From: Liolophura sinensis
Taxonomy: Eukaryota > Mollusca > Polyplacophora > Chitonida > Chitonidae
Length of the DNA stretch: 64,000 bases
Direction: 5' to 3'
NCBI RefSeq assembly: GCF_032854445.1
Contig: NC_088301.1
Location: 29,930,402-29,994,401 of the forward strand
Part shown: piece after piece, positions 1 to 12,400 of the stretch
How positions within the stretch are numbered: position 1 is the first letter of the stretch
How the letters are laid out: every line of letters begins with the position of its first letter
Translations under genes and position numbers: made by a program
The notes under the pieces: model-generated
Told to the model about the DNA's origin: nothing
What the model saw: the letters and a program-made list of their open reading frames with translations, nothing else
The model's database searches: none

Positions 1-303
1 CGAGCAACCCTTTAAACCTTTTGATCGGTGATTTTTTTACATCCTACATGTATCTTAACTTGGGCTTCTTTAGATTTTATCATATGGGCTGTTCTGTTGA
101 TTCAAGGGGCCAGAATTGAAAGGACATGATTCACGTCCTGTGTGGAGATGTCTGTTTGTGAATTTGTGCCTGTTGCAAAACTAAAAGTCAGAGGTAATGC
201 ATATGCGCTCGTGTGTCATGCTCATTTAGTGTACATATATCTGCATGAACAGTCTGTGACAAAAAACAACAACTGAGGTATGACTGTACATTTCTGTCTG
301 CAG

Positions 304-459
304 GTTGTAGTGGAGGAGAGTATGGCCCTGACTGTGGGCAGAGATGTGGATACTGTGCTGAGGGAAGAACAGTCTGTAACAGAACAACAGGAGAATGTCT
401 GGATAGGTCACCGGATCCTAGATGTCAGGCCGGATACCAGGGAATGAAGTGTGATGAAA
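304..459 (+). CDS. Exon 1 in window: EGF repeat (duplicate copy A, first)
   Basis: The exon runs from acceptor TCTGCAG to donor AAA|GTATGG, 156 nt, phase 1 at both ends, so it is a symmetrical exon that can be duplicated without frame change. It encodes an eight-cysteine EGF unit beginning [11 protein letters not shown] and ending QGMKCDE. It is nearly identical to the exon at 5203-5358. Confidence 0.9.
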
Positions 460-3400
460 GTATGGATAACAGTGGAATAATATTTTAAACATGTCCATTT
501 CCTTTAAAAATAATGTATAGATGAAAAAAAATAATTGCATCTAAGACTTACTGTAATTGTGACTGGATAAAACATATTATGTAATAATTAAATTGATGAG
601 AAAGAAATTGCCAAAACAAAGGTCATTTTTTTTTTCAGAGTGCACAGCAGGTACTTATGGTGCGGACTGTAAGCAGCCTTGTGGTCAATGTGCAGGTGGC
701 TCAGATAAGTGTGACAGAGTGGACGGGCGGTGCCCAATCACAGAGACATCAAGATGTGCCCCAGGCTGGAAGGGGAACAAGTGTAAGACAGGTGAGCTAG
801 CCTAGGCTACACGTGGTAAACCTGAGCTTAAGGAGTTTTTGTCTAGGAGTAATTGTATAAAACCAAGTGCAAATTCTTCTTTTTTATATTCATGTAACGT
901 GCATTTGAATTTTTGAATTGTTTTTTATTTCACCAGAATCATAGGGTACATTTTTACATCAGTAGGCATAAAGGTTTGCAAACAAAAACATATTGATAGT
1001 TGTGTCACCAAATGCGTGGCTAAGTACTGACAATTATTTGCTATTTTTTTTCTTGATAAGCAGTGTAAAATATTTTTAGGATTTCTGTAATGCTACTTTA
1101 TTAATTAATTCAGATTTATTGGCTGACTTTATGTTGATTTATTTATTTATTTGATTGGTGTTTTACGCCACACTCAAGAATATTTCACTTATACAACGGC
1201 GGTCAGCATTATGGTGGGTGGAAAGTGGGCACAGCCCGGGGGAAACCAATCCGCAGGTTGCTGACAAACCTTCCCACGTACGTCCAGAGAGGAAGCCAGC
1301 ATGAGCTGGACTTGAACTCACAGTGACCGCATTGGTGAGAGACTCCTGGGTCATTACGCTGCGCTAGCGCGCTAACCAACTGAGGACTTTACGTTGAGTA
1401 GTTTGCTATGTTGACACTGATATCAATGGTGGTCAAAACAACAAGAAAATGGCCCTTGTTTGATAAAGATCCCGGCCTGAAGATCAGGATCAGGAAGTTC
1501 ACGTAAAACACCTGATCATTTACGTGGAGATGCCTAACTAATTCTTCATTTATTAGGTAAAAGTTATCATAAAAACTCAAGAAACTCTGTCCCACCTGGC
1601 GACCATCCAACTTGTATAAATTATGGTAGGCATTATGTGTACATTGTACATCTACTTTGCTGTCCTCTTTTGCCTCTTAAACTGGCATTTTAATGGCAGT
1701 ACATGTATAGCTATGTGTAATTTACTTCCTACTTCATATAGTCATCTCCAACTTCCTCTTTGAGCACTAGCATGCAATCAAATTAATTTTCAAAGATATC
1801 TCTTAGTTATGTTTTAAATGGAATGAAAGTAAGATGTTTGTTCTTGTTACTTAGAAAAGAAGGTGGCTGTAGTCACTGTTTGTATTTAATGGAAAACCTA
1901 CGGATGGTTGTGGGTTTCCTCCAGGCTCTGCCCGGTTTCCTCCCATCATAATGCTGGTCGCCGTCATATAAGTGAAATATTCTTGAGTACGGACAAAACA
2001 CCAATCAAGTAAATAAATTAACATTTAATGGAAACCTCAGCACCGAATGACTTGGGCATGGTATATACATTGTATACATATCGGCCTATATACATGTATG
2101 TCTGTTAAAGCTGAGGTATTTCACACAGTCCTTCACACAATTTTGCTCAGTTGCTTGCCATTAAATTACATGTAATAAAGCTACTTGTACAGTAAATTGT
2201 CTTGCTTAGTAAGAGTGTTGACTGTCAGCAAACCCTTATGTAGTGCCAATTTAACTTGTAACCTTGCCGACATAATAGGCTGTAAATCAGTGGACCAACA
2301 ATAAAAACTTCTGGCATGCCTCATTTTCTTGATGTTTATTCAAATGTATTGTGTCCATGTAATAAAGGTCAAGGTACAAGCTACATACCTGTACATGAAC
2401 ATATCCAGCATGTTCTAAGATGTCGTACAACAAATATATTCTCCGTAAATTTGTATATTGACATATTTACTTTTAAAAACAGGAGAGGTTGATCAGCAGC
2501 CTGGCCAGGGGTAAAGGTTACCCCCAATGCACTGCACATTTTCTGCCACCCATAAACTCAACCCCCATCATATGACCGCACATTTTAGTCAATTAATCTT
2601 CTGTGTGGTGCAAAACACAAATCAGTGAAATATGTAAATTCGTGTATCTTGAGCCGAAATGGTAGCAGTCAATTTCAAAACTTTGTCATCCAATTTTAGG
2701 ATTTGTGCAATACAATACACGTAACAAAAAGTGTGAAAGATCTCTGTGACAAGCCACTAGCTCACCATTAGCACACCTGTAGCAGACTTACAGCTTAATT
2801 CATACAGAAGTGTCCAAGTTGAATGCACTGACCCAATATTAAACTGTTCTCCACTTTTAAAAATCCACTTTTAAAAAATATTCATTACCCATGTACTGGC
2901 TAGTAGACTCCTACATGTTTGTCCCACAACTGTCTATAGAGCTACACTTTTAATCTTTGCTGAGTTTTTAAACATATGTATACATGAATGTATTACGATA
3001 TTGTTTCATGTCATAGAGGATATTGCACAGTGAAGGTTCGAATACTATCGATATTTTGAGTGAGGTGAAAATGATAACCCATGAGATGCGAATGGATTAT
3101 CATCACATCCTTTTACTCAAAAAGTATGAATTGTATTCGATCTTCCCTGTGCAATATTCTATTTATTGTTTTGCATATTGACAATATCATGATTTTATGT
3201 GTTTGAACAAGTTTAAGCAGTGTTTGTAGCCATAGGCCTTCACAGGCTTTTTTATAGAAAGTGATGTTGTAGATGACATCTTGTATGACATCTTGTCTTG
3301 ATGTGCCATGCAGGAATAAAAAAGTAATGACTGAACTTGTATTATGACGTCCCGCTGGACACGGATGGGAACATCGTATAATGAACTTGTATTATGACGT

Positions 3401-6400
3401 CCCGCTGAGCACAGATAGGAATGTCATATAGTAAACTTGTATTATGACGTCCCGCTGAGCACAGATGGGAACGTCATATAATAAACTTGTATTATGACGT
3501 CAGGCTCAGCACAGATGGGAACATCATATAATGAACTTGTACTATGACGTCCGGCTGAGCACGAATGGGAACGTCATATAATGAACTTGAATTTAATAAT
3601 GACGTCCCGCTGAGCACAGATGGGAAGGTCACATAATAAACTTGTACTATGACGTCAGGCTCAGCACAGATGGGAACGTCATATAATAAACTTGTACTAT
3701 GATGTCGGGCTCAGCACAGATGGGAATGTCGTATAATAAACTTGTACTATGACGTCGGGCTCAGCACAGATGGGAACGTCATATAATAAACTTGTACTAT
3801 GACATCGGGCTCAGCACAGATGGGAACGTCATATAATAAACTTGTACTATGACGTCCCGCGGATCACAGATGGGAACGTCATATAATGAACTTGTACTAT
3901 GACGTCGGGCTCAGCACGGATGGGAACGTCATATAATAAACTTGTACTATGACGTCCGACTCAGCACAGATGGGAACGTCATATAATAAACTTGTACTAG
4001 GACGTCGGGCTCAGCACAGATGGGAACGTCATATAATAAACTTGTACTATGACATCGGGCTCAGCACAGATGGGAACGTCATATAATAAACTTGTACTAT
4101 GACGTCCGACTCAGCACAGATGGGAACGTCATATAATAAACTTGTACTATGACGTCCCGCGGAGCACAGATGGGAACGTCATATAATAAACTTGTACTAT
4201 GACGTCGGGCTCAGCACAGATGGGAACGTCATATATTAAACTTGTACTATGACGTCGGGCTCAGCACAGATGGGAACGTCATATAATAAACTTGTATTAT
4301 GACGTCCCGCAGAGCACAGATGGGAACGTCGTATAATAAACTTGTACTATGACGTCCGGCTGAGCACAAATGGGAACGTCATATAATAACCTTGTATTAT
4401 GACGTCCTGCTGAGCACAGATGGGAACGTCATATAATAAACTTGTATTATGACATCCCGCTGAGCACAAATGGGAACGTCACATGTGTACATGTACACAT
4501 GTTGTGTACATGTACATATCAGTGATGTCCATGTACACATCTATAATGTACATGTACAGCAAATTTAGGCCAAGTAACATTTGGATATTGTCACATGATG
4601 GTTTTCATCATTCATAAACAAGTAAGTAATCTGAAAATGAAAATACCTGTACCTGATTAAAACAAGATTTTATAATGTTGAGGACAGTATATGCGAAGTG
4701 ACAGTTCCGGGTTAGTGAATGCTAGGGCACAAATATATATGTTCTGAAACCTAAGCTGGGAAGAATGAAACAGATCTCAAATCATTATAGTCAATGTGAC
4801 ACAGAAATGACAGAAATTTTTAACGTATGACTATGAGTCAGCCGGATGATATGGCATCTAAGCATTACATGTGATATTTACAGTGTGTTTTGCTGCAAAC
4901 GAGCAACCCTTTAAACCTTTTGATCGGTGATTTTTTTACATCCTACATGTATCTTAACTTGGGCTTCTTTAGATTTTATCATATGGGCTGTTCTGTTGAT
5001 TCAAGGGGCCAGAATTGAAAGGACATGATTCACGTCCTGTGTGGAGATGTCTGTTTGTGAATTTGTGCCTGTTGCAAAACTAAAAGGCAGAGGTAATGCA
5101 TATGTGCTCGTATGTCATGCTTGTTTGGTGTTCATATATCTGCACGAACAGTCTGTGACAAAAAACAATAAGTGAGGTATGACTGTACATTTCTGTCTGC
5201 AGGTTGTGATGGAGGAGAGTATGGCCCTGACTGTGGGCAGAGATGTGGATACTGTGCTGAGGGAAGAACAGTCTGTAACAGAACAACAGGAGAATGTCTG
5301 GATAGGTCACCGGATCCTAGATGTCAGGCCGGATACCAGGGAATGAAGTGTGATGAAAGTATGGATAACAGTGGAATAATATTTTAAACATGTCCATTTC
5401 CTTTAAAAATAATGTATAGATGAAAAAAAATAATTGCATCTAAGACTTACTGTAATTGTGACTGGATAAAACATATTATGTAATAATTAAATTGATGAGA
5501 AAGAAATTGCCAAAACAAAGGTCATTTTTTTTTCAGAGTGCACAGCAGGTACTTATGGTGCGGACTGTAAGCAGCCTTGTGGTCAATGTGCAGGTGGCTC
5601 AGATAAGTGTGACAGAGTGGACGGGCGGTGCCCAATCACAGAGACATCAAGATGTGCCCCAGGCTGGAAGGGGAACAAGTGTAAGACAGGTGAGCTAGCC
5701 TAGGCTACACGTGGTAAACCTGAGCTTAAGGAGTTTTTGTCTAGGAGTAATTGTATAAAACCAAGTGCAAATTCTTCTTTTTTATATTCATGTAACGTGC
5801 ATTTGAATTTTTGAATTGTTTTTTATTTCACCAGAATCATAGGGTACATTTTTACATCAGTAGGCATAAAGGTTTGCAAACAAAAACATATTGATAGTTG
5901 TGTCACCAAATGCGTGGCTAAGTACTGACAATTATTTGCTATTTTTTTTCTTGATAAGCAGTGTAAAATATTTTTAGGATTTCTGTAATGCTACTTTATT
6001 AATTAATTCAGATTTATTGGCTGACTTTATGTTGATTTATTTATTTATTTGATTGGTGTTTTACGCCACACTCAAGAATATTTCACTTATACAACGGCGG
6101 TCAGCATTATGGTGGGTGGAAAGTGGGCACGGCCCGGGGGAAACCAATCCGCAGGTTGCTGACAAACCTTCCCACGTACGTCCAGAGAGGAAGCCAGCAT
6201 GAGCTGGACTTGAACTCACAGTGACCGCATTGGTGAGAGACTCCTGGGTCATTACGCTGCGCTAGCGCGCTAACCAACTGAGGACTTTACGTTGAGTAGT
6301 TTGCTATGTTGACACTGATATCAATGGTGGTCAAAACAACAAGAAAATGGCCCTTGTTTGATAAAGATCCCGGCCTGAGGATCAGGATCAGGAAGTTCAC

Positions 6401-9400
6401 GTAAAACACCTGATCATTTACGTGGAGATGCCTAACTAATTCTTCATTTATTAGGTAAAAGTTATCATAAAAACTCAAGAAACTCTGTCCCACCTGGCGA
6501 CCATCCAACTTGTATAAATTATGGTAGGCATTATGTGTACATTGTACATCTACTTTGCTGTCCTCTTTTGCCTCTTAAACTGGCATTTTAATGGCAGTAC
6601 ATGTATAGCTATGTGTAATTTACTTCCTACTTCATATAGTCATCTCCAACTTCCTCTTTGAGCACAAGCATGCAATCAAATTAATTTTCAAAGATATCTC
6701 TTAGTTATGTTTTAAATGGAATGAAAGTAAGATGTTTGTTCTTGTTACTTAGAAAAGAAGGTGGCTGTAGTCACTGTTTGTATTTAATGGAAAACCTACG
6801 GATGGTTGTGGGTTTCCTCCAGGCTCTGCCCGGTTTCCTCCCATCATAATGCTGGTCGCCGTCATATAAGTGAAATATTCTTGAGTACGGACAAAACACC
6901 AATCAAGTAAATAAATTAACATTTAATGGAAACCTCAGCACCGAATGACTTGGGCATGGTATATACATTGTATACATATCGGCCTATATACATGTATGTC
7001 TGTTAAAGCTGAGGTATTTCACACAGTCCTTCACACAATTTTGCTCAGTTGCTTGCCATTAAATTACATGTAATAAAGCTACTTGTACAGTAAATTGTCT
7101 TGCTTAGTAAGAGTGTTGACTGTCAGCAAACCCTTATGTAGTGCCAATTTAACTTGTAACCTTGCCGACATAATAGGCTGTAAATCAGTGGACCAACAAT
7201 AAAAACTTCTGGCATGCCTCATTTTCTTGATGTTTATTCAAATGTATTGTGTCCATGTAATAAAGGTCAAGGTACAAGCTACATACCTGTACATGAACAT
7301 ATCCAGCATGTTCTAAGATGTCGTACAACAAATATATTCTCCGTAAATTTGTATATTGACATATTTACTTTTAAAAACAGGAGAGGTTGATCAGCAGCCT
7401 GGCCAGGGGTAAAGGTTACCCCCAATGCACTGCACATTTTCTGCCACCCATAAACTCAACCCCCATCATATGACCGCACATTTTAGTCAATTAATCTTCT
7501 GTGTGGTGCAAAACACAAATCAGTGAAATATGTAAATTCGTGTATCTTGAGCCGAAATGATAGCAGTCAATTTCAAAACTTTGTCATCCAATTTTAGGAT
7601 TTGTGCAATACAATACACGTAACAAAAAGTGTGAAAGATCTCTGTGACAAGCCACTAGCTCACCATTAGCACACCTGTAGCAGACTTACAGCTTAATTCA
7701 TACAGAAGTGTCCAAGTTGAATGCACTGACCCAATATTAAACTGTTCTCCACTTTTAAAAATCCACTTTTAAAAAATATTCATTACCCATGTACTGGCTA
7801 GTAGACTCCTACATGTTTGTCCCACAACTGTCTATAGAGCTACACTTTTAATCTTTGCTGAGTTTTTAAACATATGTATACATGAATGTATTACGATATT
7901 GTTTCATGTCATAGAGGATATTGCACAGTGAAGGTTCGAATACTATCGATATTTTGAGTGAGGTGAAAATGATAACCCATGAGATGCGAATGGATTATCA
8001 TCACATCCTTTTACTCAAAAAGTATGAATTGTATTCGATCTTCCCTGTGCAATATTCTATTTATTGTTTTGCATATTGACAATATCATGATTTTATGTGT
8101 TTGAACAAGTTTAAGCAGTGTTTGTAGCCATAGGCCTTCACAGGCTTTTTTATAGAAAGTGATGTTGTAGATGACATCTTGTATGACATCTTGTCTTGAT
8201 GTGCCATGCAGGAATAAAAAAGTAATGACTGAACTTGTATTATGACGTCCCGCTGGACACGGATGGGAACATCGTATAATGAACTTGTATTATGACGTCC
8301 CGCTGAGCACAGATGTGAACGTCATATAATGAACTTATATTATGATGTCCCGCTGAGCACAGATAGGAACGTCATATAATAAACTTGTATTATGACGTCC
8401 TGCTGAGCAAAGATGGGAACGTCATATAATAAACTTGTATTATGACATCCCGCTGAGCACAAATGGGAACGTCATCAAAATGCTTCTCTTGATGTCATGA
8501 CATGTCGGTGTATAATATCATGTAATAACAAAAGTGATATCTAACTGAGTGAAATATCGCTTTTATCAGTGAAGGAAAATCTTCAATTTTAAAAATAATG
8601 TAGATAATAAAATAACCATCACAGTGTGATTTTGTGATTTTCAGACTATTTAAAACAACAATTTTCCTCTTAAAAGCGCAGGGAAATACATGATGTATAT
8701 AGTATGTATGTAGTTCTTCAGTCCTGTAATCTTTTTTCTGTAGAATGTGACGATGGCTACTATGGCAGTAACTGTGCTGAAGAGTGTGGAAACTGTGTTG
8801 ATGGTACTGGATCCTGTCACCACACTGATGGCAGCTGTCAGGGTTGTGCCGCTGGCTGGAATGGAACTGTCTGTAAGAAAAGTAAGTAGTGGGTAGTCAT
8901 GGGGCCTGCGATAATGCCAAAAAGTTTCAATTTTGAAACTGGATACTGAAAAACTTGGCTTTAATCTTACTACAACAGCATGGAATCACTGGCCAAAATC
9001 TTATCGATTTCATGCACATATAGATTCATATGCTGTATTTGACCTCCTTCCTCTGCTTGAACCACCTCGTGTTTTCACCTTGTGCTCGCCACAATATGGC
9101 TGAAATATTGCCGATGTGGCGTTAAGTCAAAATCATTCATTCATTCCTTCTATGGCCTTACATGGGAAGGTCTGTCAACAACCTGTGGATGTTCGTGGGT
9201 TTCACCCAGACTCAGCCTGGTTTTTTCCCACCATAATGCTGGCCGCCATCGCATAAGTGAAATATTCTTGAAAACACCAATTCAAGATTCACTCACCTGC
9301 CATATTAGCAGGCTTTTGGTGGCAGCAATAAGTAGACAGCACTTTTTGTGGACTTTTTAAATGGTATGTCATGTTTGTTTGGTGGATATCACCTGTCTTA

Positions 9401-12400
9401 CACCTATAAGAAGTACACAATGAGCAAAGGGTTTATGTAATGTCAGTGTGTTAGTGCAGCATAATGATCCAAGAACCTCTCAACAAGACAGCTGCTGTGA
9501 GTTCAAGTCCAGCTCATGCTGGCTTCCTCTCCGGGCACACGTGGAAAGGTCTGCCAACCTGCAGATGGTCGTGAGTTTCCCCCAGGCTCTTCCAGGTTTT
9601 CTCCTGCCTAAATGCTGGCTGCCATCGTAGAAATGATATATTCTTGAGCACGGCTTAGAACACCAATCAAATAACGAAATAAACAGCATTAATTGTTATA
9701 AGGCACTTTAGCTACGAAAAATGTCACTTGGCTAATGGCATGAATTACTAATTTCTCACAGTTCTTATATGTACACTGTCATGAGACGTTTAAGATACAC
9801 AAAATGTTATGTGGCTAATATCTAACTTCACACAGTTCTTTTAAATGTACATATGTATAGTATAAGTTAATGGTAGCCTGTGGCTCACCCCAGATTATTG
9901 TACAGTGTGACATTGATAGCCTGTGGTTCACCACAGATCATTGTAGAATGTGACATTGGTAGCCTGTTGTTCAGCACAGATCATTGTAGAATGTGACATT
10001 GGTAGCCTGTGGTTCACCACAGATCATTGTAGAATGTGACATTGGTAGCCTGTGGCTCACCACAGATCATTGTAGAATGTGACATTGGTAGCCTGTTGTT
10101 CACCACAGATCATTGTAGAATGTGACATTGGTAGTTCATGGTTCACCACAGATCATTGTAGAATGTGACATTGGTAGCCTGTGGTTCAGCACAGATCATT
10201 GTAGAATGTGACATTGGTAGCCTGTTGTTCAGCACAGATCATTGTAGAATGTGACATTGGTAGCCTGTGGTTCATCACAGATCATTGTAGAATGTGACAT
10301 TGGTAGCCTGTGGTTCAGCACAGATCATTGTAGAATGTGACATTGGTAGCCTGTGATTCACCACAGATCATTGTAGAATGTGACTTTGGTAGCCTGTGGT
10401 TCACCACAGGTCATTGTAGAATGTGACATTGGTAGCCTGTGGTTCAGCACAGATCATTGTAGAATGTGACATTGGTAGCCTGTGGTTCAGCACAGATCAT
10501 TGTAGAATGTGACATTGATAGCCTGTGGTTCAGCACAGATCATTGTAGAATGTGACTTTGGTAGCCTGTCGTTCACCACAGATCATTGTAGAATGTGATA
10601 TCGTTCACCACCAATCATTGTAGAATGTGACATTGGCAGTCCGTGGTTCACCACAGATCATTGTAGAATGTGACATTGGTAGCTTGTCGTTCACCACAGA
10701 TCATTGTAGAATGTGACATTGGTAGCCTATGGTTCAGCACAGATCATTGTAGAATGTGACATTGGTAGCCTGTGATTCACCACAGATCATTGTAGAATGT
10801 GACATTGGTAGCTTGTCGTTCAGCACAGATCATTGTAGAATGTGACATTGGTAGCCTGTGGTTCACCACAGATCATTGTAGAATGTGACATTGGTAGCCT
10901 GTGGCTCACCACAGATCATTGTAGAATGTGACATTGGCAGTCCGTGGCTCACCACAGATCATTGTAGAATGTGACATTGGTAGCCTTTTGTTCAGCACAG
11001 ATCATTGTAGAATTTGACATTGGTAGCCTGTGGTGCACCACAGATCATTGTAGAATGTGACATTGGTAGCCTGTGATTCACCACAGATCATTGTAGAATG
11101 TGACATTGGTAGCCTGTGGTTCACCACAGATCATTGTAGAATGTGATATTGGTAGCCTGTTGTTCACCACAGATCATTGTAGAATGTGACATTGGTAGTC
11201 CATGGTTCACCACAGATCATTGTAGAATGTGACATTGGTAGCCTGTGGTTCACCACAGATCATTGTAGAATGTGACATTGGTAGCCTGTTGTTCACCACA
11301 GATCATTGTAGAATGTGACATTGGTAGCCTGTGGTTCAGCACAGATCATTGTAGAATGTGACATTGGTAGCCTGTGGTTCAGCACAGATCATTGTAGAAT
11401 GTGACATTGGCAGTCCGTGGCTCACCACAGATCATTGTAGAATGTGACATTGGCAGTCCGTGGCTCACCACAGGTCATTGTAGAATGTGACATTGGTAGC
11501 CTGTGGCTCACCACAGATCATTATAGAATGTGACATTGGTAGCCTGTGGTTCAGCACAGATCATTGTAGAATGTGACATTGGTAGCCTGTTGTTAACCAC
11601 AGATCATTGTACAAAGTGGCATTGGTAGCCTGTGGTTGACCACAGATCATTGAAGGATGTGACATTGGTAGCCTGTGGTTCAGCACAGATCATTGTAGTA
11701 TGTGACATTGGTAACCTTTTGTTCAGCACAGATCATTGTAGAATGTGACATTGGTAGTCTATGGTTCAGCACAGATCATTGTAGAATGTGACATTGGTAG
11801 TCCATGGTTCACCACAGATCATTGTAGAATGTGACATTGATAGCCTGCGATTCACCACAGATCATTGTAGAATGTGACATTGGTAGCCTGTGGTTCACCA
11901 CAGACCATTGTAGAATGTGACATTGGTAGCCTGTGGTTCAGCACAGATCATTGTAGAATGTGACATTGGTAACCTGTGGTTCACCACAGATCATTGTAGA
12001 ATGTGACATTGGTAGTCCATGGTTCAGCACAGATCATTGTACAGTGTTACATTGGTAGTCCATGGTTCACCACAGATCATTGTAGAATGTGACACTGGTA
12101 GCCTGTGGTTCAGCACAGATCATTGTAGAATGTGACATTGGTAGCCTGTGGCTCACTTCAGATCATTGTAGAATGTGACATGAATAGCCTGTTGTTCACC
12201 ACAGATCATTGTAGAATGTGACATTGGCAGTCCGTGGCTCACCACAGATCGTTGTAGAATGTGACATTGGTAGCCTGTGGTTCACCACAGATCATTGTAG
12301 AATGTGACATTGGTAGCCTGTGATTCACCACAGATCATTGTAGAATGTGACATTGGTAGCCTGTGGTTCACCACAGATCATTGTAGAATCTGATAGTTAA

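Larger units (their letters stand above)
1..3336. repeat. Segmental duplication, copy A (pairs with 4900-8234)
   Basis: Position 1 matches position 4900, and the match continues at an offset of 4,898-4,899 to the edge of the 50-bp array. It includes two EGF exons, two SINE copies and one foldback element. I count few differences except for a cluster at 188-311. Copy A may start upstream of the window. Confidence 0.95.
4900..8234. repeat. Segmental duplication, copy B
   Basis: Direct tandem partner of 1-3336, same orientation. The sequence beyond the 50-bp array differs between copies (4481-4899 versus 8476-8743), so the similarity stops at the array. Confidence 0.95.

Noticed and set aside
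1163-1354. [10 protein letters not shown]...-type 60-65 codon ORFs, seen at several places
   Set aside because: Translation of the SINE family 1 body. They recur wherever a SINE copy lies and are not genes.
9870-12390. Possible CRISPR-like array of regular direct repeats
   Set aside because: Units are contiguous without unique spacers and the context is eukaryotic, so it is a minisatellite.
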